From Sharpea porci (GTDB taxonomy: Bacteria > Bacillota_I > Bacilli_A > Erysipelotrichales > Coprobacillaceae), in NCBI RefSeq assembly GCF_009695655.1, contig NZ_VUNM01000002.1:1-64000 (forward strand): a DNA stretch of 64,000 nucleotides, written 5' to 3'. Shown here piece by piece: positions 26,248 through 34,842 of this stretch; within the stretch, counting starts at the first letter, position 1; each line of letters starts with the position of its first letter. The notes below the pieces were generated by a model. That model worked only from the letters and a program-made list of their open reading frames with translations. It was not told the DNA's origin and did not search any database. Made by a program: the position numbers and the translations under genes.

Positions 26248-26261
26248 TGTAAGCGCTTCTA
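26248..26261 (+). promoter_or_regulatory. Catabolite-response (cre)-like site before ackA
   Basis: TGTAAGCGCTTCTA matches 12 of 14 positions of the CcpA-binding consensus TGWAANCGNTNWCA and has the palindromic AAGCGCTT core. Candidate -10 boxes flank it (TATTAT 26235-26240 upstream and TAGAAT 26263-26268 downstream), so whether CcpA would activate or repress cannot be decided. Confidence 0.6.
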
Positions 26262-26297
26262 GTAGAATAAAGATTAAGTTGTTAGGAGGATTCATAC

Positions 26298-27521
26298 ATG
26301 TCTAAAATAATGTCAGTAAATGCTGGAAGCTCATCATTAAAATTCCAGTTGTTTAAAATGCCTGAAGAAGAAGTGATTTGTTCAGGTGTTGTTGAGAGAA
26401 TTGGTCAAGCAATGGGAAGCTTTACAATGAAACATAATGGTGAAAAGAAAGTGATCGAAGAACCTATTCCTGATCATGGTAAAGCCGTTGATATGCTTTT
26501 AAAAGCGTTGATAGATGATGGTATTGTTGAGAAGCTTGAAGAAATTGATGCAGTAGGCCATCGTATTGTCCAGGGGGGTCCATACTTTAGTGATTCAGCT
26601 ATTGTAGATGACGACGTAATCGCAAAAGTAGAAGAACTTGCAGAATTGGCACCTTTGCATAATCCTGCTCACTTAGTTGGCTATCGAGCTATTGCGAAAA
26701 AGCTACCAAATGTGAAACATGTCTTTACATTTGATACAGCTTTCCATCAAACAATGGATGCCGAAAGATATTTATATCCATTACCATATGAATACTATAC
26801 AGATTTAAAAGTGCGTAAATATGGTGCCCATGGGACAAGCCATAAATATGTCAGTGAACAGGTTATTGATATGCTTGGTAATCCAAAGCATTCAAGAGTG
26901 ATCGTATGTCACCTTGGCAATGGTGCAAGCTTAAGTGCTGTTCAAGATGGTAAGTGCATTGATACATCAATGGGCTTTACTCCTTTAGCTGGCGTTATGA
27001 TGGGGGGAAGATGTGGTTCAGTAGATCCATCTATTATGCCTTATTTATGCAAGAAGCTGAATAAAACACCTGATGAAATCTTATATATTTATAATCATGA
27101 ATCAGGCATGAAGGGTGTTTCAGGTATTTCAAGTGACTCACGTGATGTCGAAAATGCTCTCTTCAATAAGGATGGTAAAGCAACACCTGAACAGAGTGAA
27201 CGTGCTTTATTAACTTCTCTTCTTTATGCCCGTATTGTTTCTAAGTATATTGGTCAGTATTATGTAGAATTAGGCGGCTGTGATGCGATTGCCTTTACGG
27301 CTGGTGTAGGTGAAAATGCGGCTTATTTGCGTCGTCTGATTATTGATGACTGTTCAAGAGCACTTTCTGTATTCCTTGATGAAGAAGCGAATAATATCCA
27401 TTCTAGTGAAAATAGAATTATCTCTAATGAATATTCTAAGATTGATGTGATGGTTATTCCTACAAATGAAGAAGTCATGATTGCGAGAGATACAGTAAGA
27501 TTATTACATTTAGATGCATAA
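26298..27521 (+). CDS. ackA: Acetate kinase
   Basis: AckA (407 aa, usual length about 395-400) converts acetyl phosphate and ADP to acetate and ATP, the final ATP-yielding step of mixed-acid fermentation. MSVNAGSSSLKFQLF at the N terminus and AFTAGVGENAAYLRR near the C terminus are the two family signatures; HLGNGASLSAV is the phosphate-binding segment. AGGAGG precedes the start. No pta gene is adjacent. A cre-like site lies upstream, consistent with control of acetate overflow by CcpA in Bacillota. Confidence 0.97.
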   Translation: MSKIMSVNAGSSSLKFQLFKMPEEEVICSGVVERIGQAMGSFTMKHNGEKKVIEEPIPDHGKAVDMLLKALIDDGIVEKLEEIDAVGHRIVQGGPYFSDSAIVDDDVIAKVEELAELAPLHNPAHLVGYRAIAKKLPNVKHVFTFDTAFHQTMDAERYLYPLPYEYYTDLKVRKYGAHGTSHKYVSEQVIDMLGNPKHSRVIVCHLGNGASLSAVQDGKCIDTSMGFTPLAGVMMGGRCGSVDPSIMPYLCKKLNKTPDEILYIYNHESGMKGVSGISSDSRDVENALFNKDGKATPEQSERALLTSLLYARIVSKYIGQYYVELGGCDAIAFTAGVGENAAYLRRLIIDDCSRALSVFLDEEANNIHSSENRIISNEYSKIDVMVIPTNEEVMIARDTVRLLHLDA

Positions 27522-27524
27522 CAT

Positions 27525-27553
27525 AAAGGGAACTGCAAGTCGTAGTTCCCTTT
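27525..27553 (+). terminator. Terminator-like hairpin after ackA
   Basis: AAAGGGAACT (27525-27534) and AGTTCCCTTT (27544-27553) form a 10-bp stem; the run after it is AT-rich rather than pure T. Confidence 0.65.
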
Positions 27554-27587
27554 ATATATTTATGCTATAATCTTATCGGAGGGGCTT

Positions 27588-28790
27588 ATGGAAAATCGTG
27601 ATAATGTTTGTACATATATAAGATTTAAAGGTGATTGTTCATTTAAAAAGATGTCTTTTAATGAAGTTGATGCGATGATTTTTGCTTTATTATCCTATGT
27701 GGATTTTAGACAAATACTCACTTCACCACAAACATTAGAAGATGCTTATAAGAAGCTTTTAATCGTTGAAGAGAAGGGAATAGACGATTCACGTCCTCAT
27801 ACTCCAACGAGTCTAGATGTCTTGGAAATGGTTAAGCTCATGGCGCATTCAACACGTTTTCATAATATTATTCTTGATCATTATGTGGATGAATATTCCT
27901 TGTCACAAAGTGAACAGTTTGCAGCCTTAACGATTACTTTCATGCCACACTTCCATGTCTTCAGTTTTAGAGGAACGGATGATTCATTAGCGGGCTGGAA
28001 GGAAAACTGGGAAATGATTTATAAAATGCCAGTTACTGGACAGACAAAAGCCTTAGCCTATATTCAAGACCATATTTCTTCAAAATGGTATCATGCTTTT
28101 GAGCACTATTGGCTTGTGGGTCATTCAAAGGGTGGTAATCTGGCTGTCTATGGTGCTTGTTGTCTAGAAGAAAAGCAGGCCAAAAAGATTGATGGTATTT
28201 ATAGCTTTGATGGGCCTGGTTTCCGTTTCCCACTGACAGAATTTCCCCATTATACAGCCCTAAAATCACGTATTCATAGCTATACGCCTAGCTTTTCGGT
28301 TATTGGCATGACTTTTGAGTATTATCATAAGGACTATACGATACAGTCATTTGAAGAAGGGCTTGCTCAACACTTAGGATTTAGCTGGGTTGTTTGTAAT
28401 GATCATTTTGTGCGCAGTATGCGTGATGAGGAAAGTATACAGGTTGAAGAGCTGTTTCATAGCTGGCTAAGCGAAATTCCTCTTGATGAACGAGAACAGT
28501 TTGTTCAATCATTATTTCAAGTGCTTGAACAAGCAAACATCACAAATCTTCAAGAATTTCTTCATATGGATATTAAAGCGATGATTGAAGTGGTTAAAGC
28601 GATGGGAGGCATTGATGGCGAAAGACGAAACTTGATCATACGTATTTTAACGCTCCTGGCAGCTAAAAGCGCCAAACCGCGGTTTGATTGGTTTAATGAA
28701 AGTGTTGAGAAAATTGGCAATGCATTAAGCTTGAATACACAAAAGATTATCGATAAATTCAGTAAGAGAGGTAACAACAACAATGAGTAA
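27588..28790 (+). CDS. DUF2974 (Mbeg1-like) alpha/beta hydrolase
   Basis: The 400-residue protein belongs to a Bacillota family annotated DUF2974 or Mbeg1-like, related to lipases. GHSKGGNLAVYGA near residue 178 is the nucleophile elbow, with Ser180 as the presumed nucleophile, and FRGTDDSLAGWKENW upstream resembles the lipase class 3 oxyanion region. There is no signal peptide, so it should act in the cytosol. Substrate unknown. A TGC-extended TATAAT box (27566-27571) and CGGAGGGG lead into the ATG. The last eight bases overlap the start of the hydroxy-acid oxidase gene. Confidence 0.8.
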   Translation: MENRDNVCTYIRFKGDCSFKKMSFNEVDAMIFALLSYVDFRQILTSPQTLEDAYKKLLIVEEKGIDDSRPHTPTSLDVLEMVKLMAHSTRFHNIILDHYVDEYSLSQSEQFAALTITFMPHFHVFSFRGTDDSLAGWKENWEMIYKMPVTGQTKALAYIQDHISSKWYHAFEHYWLVGHSKGGNLAVYGACCLEEKQAKKIDGIYSFDGPGFRFPLTEFPHYTALKSRIHSYTPSFSVIGMTFEYYHKDYTIQSFEEGLAQHLGFSWVVCNDHFVRSMRDEESIQVEELFHSWLSEIPLDEREQFVQSLFQVLEQANITNLQEFLHMDIKAMIEVVKAMGGIDGERRNLIIRILTLLAAKSAKPRFDWFNESVEKIGNALSLNTQKIIDKFSKRGNNNNE

Positions 28791-29757
28791 TATGAATTTA
28801 ACTGGTCCTTGGCCAGGCCCTGAAGGGTTGATTCCAGAACCACCAAAAAATGCTGCTGATGCGAATAGGCATACAAGAAATTACTTAGACAGTATTCTGA
28901 TTGAAGAACGCATAATTGATGCAATCGAACCAGATTTACATTTTGATTTATGGGGTAAATCATTTGCCTCACCAATCATGATGCCAGCCTTTTCTCATTT
29001 AAATAAAGTTGGAGAAAATGGCCGTACACCAATGGAAGAATATGCCCAGGCTGCAAAAGAATTACAGATTGTCAATTGGGTTGGTATGGAACCAGATGAT
29101 GAATTTGCTAGAATTGCTGCTCTTGGAGCAAAAACTGGGCGTATCATCAAACCATTCAAAGACAAAGAAGAAATCTATCGTCAAATTGATAAGGCTCAAG
29201 AATGTGGTGCGATTGCGGTAGGTATTGATATTGATCATGTTTTTGGCAAGGATGGCAAATATGATATTGTTGATGGCATAGAATTAGGAAGTGTGACATG
29301 TGAGGATCTTAAAAATTATGTCAACTATTCAAAGGTGCCATTTGTCGCCAAGGGTGTTTTAAGTGTGACAGATGCCATAAAATGTAAAGAAGCTGGGGTA
29401 GACGCTATTTTTATTTCCCACCATCATGGCCGAATGCCTTTTGCGATCCAGCCTCTTGCACTTCTGCCTCAAATCAAGAAAGCATTAGCAGGGACAGGGA
29501 TGATGATTTTTGTCGATTGTCATATTGATGATGGCTATGATGCCTATAAGGCGCTTGCTTTAGGTGCTGATGCTGTATCTGTTGGACGTGGGATTTTACC
29601 TGGCCTGTTAAAAGAAGGAACTGAAGGCGTTATGAAAAAAGTCAATAAGATGAATGAACAATTAAGAGAATTAATGGGTTATACAAATGTACATAATGTG
29701 AATGAGTTTGACCCAAGTGTTCTCTATGTTTATGGTCATCAGCTAGAAAAGGAGTAA
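28783..29757 (+). CDS. FMN-dependent alpha-hydroxy-acid oxidase/dehydrogenase
   Basis: The 324-residue TIM-barrel protein belongs to the FMN-dependent alpha-hydroxy-acid family (lactate oxidase, glycolate oxidase, lactate monooxygenase). MMPAFSHLN, VPFVAKGVLSVTDAIKCKEAGVDAIFISHHHGR and GADAVSVGRGIL match the FMN- and substrate-binding strands. The usual SNHGGRQ motif reads SHHHGRM, keeping the catalytic histidine and the arginine at their positions. Depending on the electron acceptor the enzyme would make hydrogen peroxide, which fits the next two genes. Substrate unknown; length is shorter than lactate oxidase (about 370). Confidence 0.82.
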   Translation: MSNMNLTGPWPGPEGLIPEPPKNAADANRHTRNYLDSILIEERIIDAIEPDLHFDLWGKSFASPIMMPAFSHLNKVGENGRTPMEEYAQAAKELQIVNWVGMEPDDEFARIAALGAKTGRIIKPFKDKEEIYRQIDKAQECGAIAVGIDIDHVFGKDGKYDIVDGIELGSVTCEDLKNYVNYSKVPFVAKGVLSVTDAIKCKEAGVDAIFISHHHGRMPFAIQPLALLPQIKKALAGTGMMIFVDCHIDDGYDAYKALALGADAVSVGRGILPGLLKEGTEGVMKKVNKMNEQLRELMGYTNVHNVNEFDPSVLYVYGHQLEKE

Positions 29758-29764
29758 AAGTAAT

Positions 29765-30217
29765 ATGCTTGAAGTAGGAAGTTTAGCACCAGATTTTTCC
29801 TTACCGGATGAAAATGGTGATTTACATAAATTAAGTGACTATCGTGGTCAAAAAGTTATTTTATATTTCTATCCTAAGGACAACACGGCTGGATGCACAA
29901 ATCAGGCATGTGGCTTTAAAGACCGTTACCCACTCATTCAAGAAAAGGGAGCGGTTGTCTTAGGTATTTCAAAAGATTCCGTAAGAACACATAAGAATTT
30001 TAAGACAAAATATGATTTGCCATTTACTTTGTTGTCGGATCCTGAACATCAGGTGATTGAAATGTATGATGTCTGGAAGGAAAAGAAGAACTATGGCAGA
30101 GTCTATATGGGGATTGTGAGAAGTACTTATCTCATTGATGAGAATGGTATCATCGTCAAAGCTCTCGAAAAAGTAAAACCTGATCAGAATCCTCAGGATA
30201 TGGTGGATGTTCTATGA
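29765..30217 (+). CDS. bcp: Thiol peroxidase of the Bcp/PrxQ type
   Basis: This 150-residue thioredoxin-fold peroxiredoxin reduces hydrogen peroxide and organic peroxides. YPKDNTAGCTNQACGFKDRY contains the peroxidatic cysteine and, five residues on, the resolving cysteine of the atypical two-Cys BCP/PrxQ class. The length is standard. It starts eight bases after the hydroxy-acid oxidase gene and overlaps yaaA by four bases (ATGA), so oxidase, peroxidase and YaaA are co-transcribed. Confidence 0.93.
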   Translation: MLEVGSLAPDFSLPDENGDLHKLSDYRGQKVILYFYPKDNTAGCTNQACGFKDRYPLIQEKGAVVLGISKDSVRTHKNFKTKYDLPFTLLSDPEHQVIEMYDVWKEKKNYGRVYMGIVRSTYLIDENGIIVKALEKVKPDQNPQDMVDVL

Positions 30218-30957
30218 GAATCATTTTTTCTCCGACAAAGAAAATGGTTCATGATGAATATGCCAACTTTCAACATCTGCCAGTATTCCTTGATGAGACA
30301 AGGAAGATCTTAGCTTATCTTCAGTCACTCAGCTATGAAGAACTCAAGAAGCTATGGAAATGTAATGACAAGCTTGCTAAAGAAAACTATGAGCGCATTA
30401 TGGACATGGACTTAACTCATCATTTGACACCGGCTCTTTTTGCTTATACCGGTTTAGCCTTTAGTCATCTTGCCCCCAATATATTGAGTGAAGATGCCTA
30501 TCAATATCTTGAAGACCATTTGCGTATTCTTTCAGGCTTTTATGGTGTTCTTAAACCTTTTGATGGGGTGACGCCTTATCGCTTAGAAATGCAAAGCAAG
30601 ACAAAGATTGAAGGCTATAAGGATCTTTATATGTTTTGGGATTATAAGCTGTATGAGGAAGTTATTGATGAGAGTCATCTAATCATCAATTTAGCTAGTA
30701 AAGAGTATGCCAAGTGTATTGAAAACTTTTTAAGTGATGAAGATCTCATGGTTACGATTGTTTTTGGTGAATATAAAGATGACAAGGTTATTTCCAAAGG
30801 CACAAAAGCTAAAATGGCAAGAGGTGAAATGGTGCGCTATCTGGCCATGAACCATATTGAGAATCTTGATGGAATCAAGGACTTTGATGTCATGAACTAC
30901 CAGTATGATGAAATGCTAAGTGATGATCATACATATTATTTTATTGAAAAAGGATAG
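30214..30957 (+). CDS. yaaA: Peroxide stress protein YaaA (UPF0246)
   Basis: The 247-residue product begins MRIIFSPTKKM and contains YTGLAFSHL, LRILSGFYGVLKPFDGVTPYRLEM and INLASKEYAK, the conserved blocks of the YaaA family. In E. coli YaaA lowers intracellular iron during peroxide stress and protects DNA; a DNA-binding helix-hairpin-helix-like fold is known for the family. Coupling to bcp upstream supports a peroxide role here. The ATG overlaps the preceding stop. Confidence 0.92.
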   Translation: MRIIFSPTKKMVHDEYANFQHLPVFLDETRKILAYLQSLSYEELKKLWKCNDKLAKENYERIMDMDLTHHLTPALFAYTGLAFSHLAPNILSEDAYQYLEDHLRILSGFYGVLKPFDGVTPYRLEMQSKTKIEGYKDLYMFWDYKLYEEVIDESHLIINLASKEYAKCIENFLSDEDLMVTIVFGEYKDDKVISKGTKAKMARGEMVRYLAMNHIENLDGIKDFDVMNYQYDEMLSDDHTYYFIEKG

Positions 30958-30967
30958 TGAGGAGTGC

Positions 30968-31513
30968 ATGATAAAGAAACTCTATTTTACTAGACATGGG
31001 CAGACATTCTGGAATGTTGAAAATAAAATATGTGGGGCAACGGATATTGGTTTAACTGAACTTGGTCACAAGCAAGCTATTGCGTGTGGCAAAGCCATTC
31101 TTGATGCTCAATTGCCTATTGATCTTATCCTCTATTCACCTTTAATAAGAGCGAAAGATACAGCCATGCATATAAGTGAAATCACGGGCATTAAGGCTAT
31201 TGAGGAAAGACGGCTAAAAGAACAACATTTTGGGAAGTTTGAATCAACTCCCCGGGATGGCCATGAATTCTATCTTGCCAAGAAACAATTCTGTTATGAC
31301 TTTGATGGCGGAGAAAGCATGATGCAGATGGCTTATCGTATCTATGGTTTGCTTGATGAATTAAAAGAAAGTGAAAAGACATACTTGTTGGTGGCACATA
31401 ATGGCATTGCAAGAATTGTTGCGTCTTATTTCCATAATATGACCAATGATGAATTTGCGAAAGCAGGGATAAAGAACTGTGAAGTTGTGACCTATACATT
31501 CAAGGATGCCTAA
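30968..31513 (+). CDS. Histidine phosphatase family protein (phosphoglycerate mutase-like)
   Basis: The 181-residue protein has the RHG motif in LYFTRHGQTFWN at the N terminus and the second catalytic histidine in LLVAHNGIAR, so it is an acid phosphatase-type member of the phosphoglycerate mutase superfamily. The acidic residue after the first block is in the LKEQHFGKFE stretch. Substrates of such proteins range from sugar phosphates to nucleotides and cannot be assigned. The ATG at 30968 follows GTGAGGAG and gives the conserved start IKKLYFTRHGQT; the longer frame overlaps yaaA. Confidence 0.85.
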   Translation: MIKKLYFTRHGQTFWNVENKICGATDIGLTELGHKQAIACGKAILDAQLPIDLILYSPLIRAKDTAMHISEITGIKAIEERRLKEQHFGKFESTPRDGHEFYLAKKQFCYDFDGGESMMQMAYRIYGLLDELKESEKTYLLVAHNGIARIVASYFHNMTNDEFAKAGIKNCEVVTYTFKDA

Positions 31514-31527
31514 TGAAAAGGAGTACA

Positions 31528-32481
31528 ATGATGTTGGAAATAATTAAAAAAATCAATGAATATGAAGAGATTCTCATCTATCGCCATGTCAATCCGGATT
31601 TGGATGCCTATGGTTCGCAGTTGGGCATGTATGCCTTCTTGAAGACAAATTATCCTTTTAAGAATATTGTTCTTATGGGCCAGGAGGATGAAGGGCTCAA
31701 TAAAATCTTTCTTCCTGAAGGCATGCCAGTCACCAAGCCAACTGGTCAAAAAGCATTAGCTATTGTGCTTGATACTGCGAATCGAGAACGTATTGATGGT
31801 GATTTAACACTGGCAAGTGAAGTGATTAAGATTGATCATCATTTGGTTGTTGATAGCTATGGTGATATGAATTATGAGCGTGTTGATGCTTCTAGCTGTG
31901 CTGAGATTGTGACATTGTTGATTGGTGAAGTGCTAGGCAGTTATAATTTAAGTGTGGCAGGTGCTCGTGCGCTTTATATTGGTATTGTAGGGGATTCTAA
32001 CCGTTTTCTCTATCGCAATACGACCAGACGTACTTTTGAAGCAGCCTCTGTCTTGATTGATCAGGGCATTGATATTGAAGAAATCTATGCGTCGATGTAT
32101 GTTCGTAAAGAGAAGGAACTGCAGGTAACAAAATATATCTTGAATCATTATAAGAGTGAAGGTGGCTTTGCTTATTATTATCTCAGTGATGAAACGCTTA
32201 AAACTCTTGGCATTAGTCGCAATGAAGGCTCAAATTATGTCAATGTTTTAAGCAATGTTGAAGAATTCAAGGTATGGGGTGCGATTACCGAAAATAAAGA
32301 AGCTGGCAACATACGTGTTTCCTTGCGCTCACGAGAGTATCCAGTGAATGAAGTCGCTGCTCGTTATCATGGTGGAGGCCATATGCTTGCAGCTGGAGCT
32401 ACACTTGAAACATTGGACCAATTGCCTGAACTTGTAAGAGATGTGCAGGAGGTGATTGCACATGGACGAGAAGAAGAGTGA
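31528..32481 (+). CDS. nrnA: DHH-family phosphoesterase, NrnA-like oligoribonuclease/pAp phosphatase
   Basis: The 317-residue protein has the DHH phosphoesterase domain with HVNPDLDAYGSQLGM, VLDTANRERIDG and KIDHHLVVDSYGD, then a DHHA1 domain ending in RYHGGGHMLAAGAT. This is the layout of NrnA, which degrades short RNAs down to mononucleotides and dephosphorylates pAp, a by-product of sulfur and fatty-acid metabolism. ATG at 31528 follows AAAGGAG; the frame can be extended to 31513. It overlaps the next gene by about 20 bases. Confidence 0.88.
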   Translation: MMLEIIKKINEYEEILIYRHVNPDLDAYGSQLGMYAFLKTNYPFKNIVLMGQEDEGLNKIFLPEGMPVTKPTGQKALAIVLDTANRERIDGDLTLASEVIKIDHHLVVDSYGDMNYERVDASSCAEIVTLLIGEVLGSYNLSVAGARALYIGIVGDSNRFLYRNTTRRTFEAASVLIDQGIDIEEIYASMYVRKEKELQVTKYILNHYKSEGGFAYYYLSDETLKTLGISRNEGSNYVNVLSNVEEFKVWGAITENKEAGNIRVSLRSREYPVNEVAARYHGGGHMLAAGATLETLDQLPELVRDVQEVIAHGREEE

Positions 32482-34090
32482 AGAGAAGAAACAAAAAAAT
32501 CCTTTTAAAGAGACATTGCTGGCACTGCTTATTACATTCATTCTGTTTGTTGTTAGTGAGTATTTTACGCTAACGCCTGTAACTTTTCATAGCCGGACAT
32601 TTCTTGTCACATTTGCAATCACTATCGGCGTCTTTGTCTTTCTGCGTTTGATTTTCTTGCATCGTTTTGATAAATTGCAGTGGGTTTTATGCCTGTTGAT
32701 TGTTTTGTCTCTTGGCATCAATGTGGTAGGTCCTTATTTCTCAACAGAAATGCTGAATGCGAAAAAGTATGCACGTCAAATTCAGTTAACGAAAAGCAAT
32801 GATTTCTATAAGGATAATGAGAAAGTTACAGAGAATGCGATACCGGTTGTTGATAAACAATCGGCTATTAAACTTGGTGACAAGAAGATGGGCTCAATGA
32901 GTGAATATGTGAGTCAGTTTGTGGTTGATAATACATATAATCAAATCAATTACAATGGTAAAGCTGTTCGTGTTACAACCCTGAATTATGGCAGTAATCT
33001 TAAATGGCTTACTAATCACTGGTCGGGTATTCCTGCTTATATTATGGTTGATATGGTCACTCAGGATACAAAGGTTGTGAAACTAGAAAATAAGATGAAG
33101 TTTACAATCCATGATCATTTCTTTCGTAATATTAATCGCTATATTCGATTCCGTTATCCGACATTGATATATGCTAAACCTGCTTTTGAAATAGATGAAA
33201 AAGGCAATCCTTATTATGTTGCTCCTGTCTATACTTATAAGATTGGTCTATTTGGTGGCAGGGATATTAAGGGAGCGATTGTTGTGAATGCATCAAGTGG
33301 GCATGTTCGCTACTATCGCAAGGAGAAAGTGCCTAAGTGGGTTGACCGTGTCTATCCGGCCGAGCTCATCTATAAGCAACTTGAGAATTCAGGTAAGTAT
33401 TCTGGTGGCTTTTTGAATAACTATCTGTCCCAAAAAGGTGTTCTCAAGCCAACAAAGGGTTATTCCTATTTGGCTATTGATGATGATATTTATATGTATA
33501 CGGGCTTTACATCTGTTTCTGGAGATAGCAGTAATGTTGGCTTTGCGCTTGTCAATATGCGCACTAAAAAAGCAAAATTCTATCCCATTGCTGGTGCGAC
33601 AGAAGCAAGTGCTATGAAATCAGCCAAAGGCAAAGTGGAGAACTATGGCTATGATGCAACATTCCCTATCTTGTTGAATGTGGATAATGTACCGAGCTAC
33701 TTCCTTTCACTTAAGGATGAAGAAGGGCTGGTTAAGAAATATGCCTTTGTATCAGTAGAGAATTATGAGATTGTCGGGATTGGTGATAGTGTAAAAGAAG
33801 CTCGTGAAAATTACATGAAGCTTATTAATGATTCTGGTCATGCAAAAATTAAGACTTTGACAAAAAAGGCGGAAGGTAGGATTGCTTCAATCAAGGAAGT
33901 TGTTGTTGATGGTAATACAACATACTACTTTACCTTAGAAAATGATACGAAGACATATATTGCCTCAATCAAAGTCAATCCTCAGCTTCCTTTAAGCAAA
34001 GCAGGAGATGAAGTCAAACTGACTTATATTGATGACAGTAATGAAGCGAAAACAGTCTCACAACTTACATTTCTCACAACCCAAAGCTAA
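32462..34090 (+). CDS. Unknown membrane protein with large extracytoplasmic domain
   Basis: I do not recognise a characterised family. The 542-residue protein has a charged cytoplasmic head (EKKSEEKKQK), three membrane spans at about 17-35, 47-67 and 73-95, and then about 440 residues likely outside the membrane. That part includes APVYTYKIGLFGGRDIKGAIVVNASSGHVRYY, which resembles a PepSY-type strand pattern, and two later beta-rich blocks. ATG at 32462 follows AGGAGGTGA. It overlaps nrnA, ends in its own terminator, and is followed by a two-component system, for which it might be an accessory, although the terminator and promoter between them argue for separate transcripts. Confidence 0.7.
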   Translation: MDEKKSEEKKQKNPFKETLLALLITFILFVVSEYFTLTPVTFHSRTFLVTFAITIGVFVFLRLIFLHRFDKLQWVLCLLIVLSLGINVVGPYFSTEMLNAKKYARQIQLTKSNDFYKDNEKVTENAIPVVDKQSAIKLGDKKMGSMSEYVSQFVVDNTYNQINYNGKAVRVTTLNYGSNLKWLTNHWSGIPAYIMVDMVTQDTKVVKLENKMKFTIHDHFFRNINRYIRFRYPTLIYAKPAFEIDEKGNPYYVAPVYTYKIGLFGGRDIKGAIVVNASSGHVRYYRKEKVPKWVDRVYPAELIYKQLENSGKYSGGFLNNYLSQKGVLKPTKGYSYLAIDDDIYMYTGFTSVSGDSSNVGFALVNMRTKKAKFYPIAGATEASAMKSAKGKVENYGYDATFPILLNVDNVPSYFLSLKDEEGLVKKYAFVSVENYEIVGIGDSVKEARENYMKLINDSGHAKIKTLTKKAEGRIASIKEVVVDGNTTYYFTLENDTKTYIASIKVNPQLPLSKAGDEVKLTYIDDSNEAKTVSQLTFLTTQS

Positions 34091-34110
34091 TCATTATGGT
34101 TAGCTTTTTT
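34083..34110 (+). terminator. Terminator after the membrane protein gene
   Basis: AAAGCTAA (34083-34090, containing the stop codon) pairs with TTAGCTTT (34100-34107), followed by TTT. Confidence 0.75.
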
Positions 34111-34137
34111 AGTCTATAATTCTAAGGGGTTCTATGC

Positions 34138-34143
34138 TATAAT
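34138..34143 (+). promoter_or_regulatory. Extended -10 box of the two-component system
   Basis: TGCTATAAT lies 25 bases before the response regulator ATG; a second TATAAT is at 34115-34120. No strong -35 box is seen. Confidence 0.55.
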
Positions 34144-34167
34144 GTGTGATATTGTGGGGTGAGTATC

Positions 34168-34842
34168 ATGAAATCTAAGATTATGATTGTCGATGATGAA
34201 GAACATATTAGAGAATTGGTAAGATTCTATTTAGATAAAGAAGGTTTTGAATGCATTCAGGCTGCTAATGGTGAGCAGGCGATTGAAATTATTGAAAACC
34301 AGTATATTGATTTAGCGATTGTAGATATTATGATGCCAGGTATGGATGGGTTTACGCTTGTGGAAGAAATGCGTCAGTATCGTGAATTTCCAGTTATTAT
34401 GCTGACGGCAAAGTCACAATCGAAAGATAAACTTAAAGGCTTTTCTCTTGGTGTTGATGACTATGTCACTAAGCCATTTGATCCTGAAGAACTTTTAGCT
34501 CGTGTGAAGGCTATTTTAAAGCGTTATTCCATCAATTCTTCGAATGTTGTAGAGATTGGTGATGTGATCTTTGATGGTGATAAGTATGAAGTACGATATC
34601 TTGATGAAACTATTCATTTGCCATTAAAACAATTTGAATTAGCCTTTGAGCTCGCTAAACATCCTAATCAGATCTTTACTCGTGAACAGCTTATTGAGAA
34701 GATCTGGGGAATGGATTATGATGGCTTTGATCGTACAGTTGATGTTCATGTCAAACGTATTCGTGAAAATCTTAAGGGTTTACCTGGCTTTAAGTTTGTA
34801 ACAGTTCGTGGTGTTGGCTATAAGCTTGAGGTAGAACAATGA
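34168..34842 (+). CDS. OmpR/PhoB-family response regulator
   Basis: The 224-residue regulator has a receiver domain (residues 1-118) with acidic pocket DDEE, phosphoacceptor Asp53 in IVDIMMPGMDG and the conserved Lys in VTKPFDPEEL. A winged-helix DNA-binding domain ends in VDVHVKRIRENLKGLPGFKFVTVRGVGYKLE. The target genes are unknown. ATG at 34168 is preferred over GTG at 34159 because GGGGTGAG lies at the right distance. Its last codons overlap the sensor kinase start (ATGA). Confidence 0.93.
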   Translation: MKSKIMIVDDEEHIRELVRFYLDKEGFECIQAANGEQAIEIIENQYIDLAIVDIMMPGMDGFTLVEEMRQYREFPVIMLTAKSQSKDKLKGFSLGVDDYVTKPFDPEELLARVKAILKRYSINSSNVVEIGDVIFDGDKYEVRYLDETIHLPLKQFELAFELAKHPNQIFTREQLIEKIWGMDYDGFDRTVDVHVKRIRENLKGLPGFKFVTVRGVGYKLEVEQ

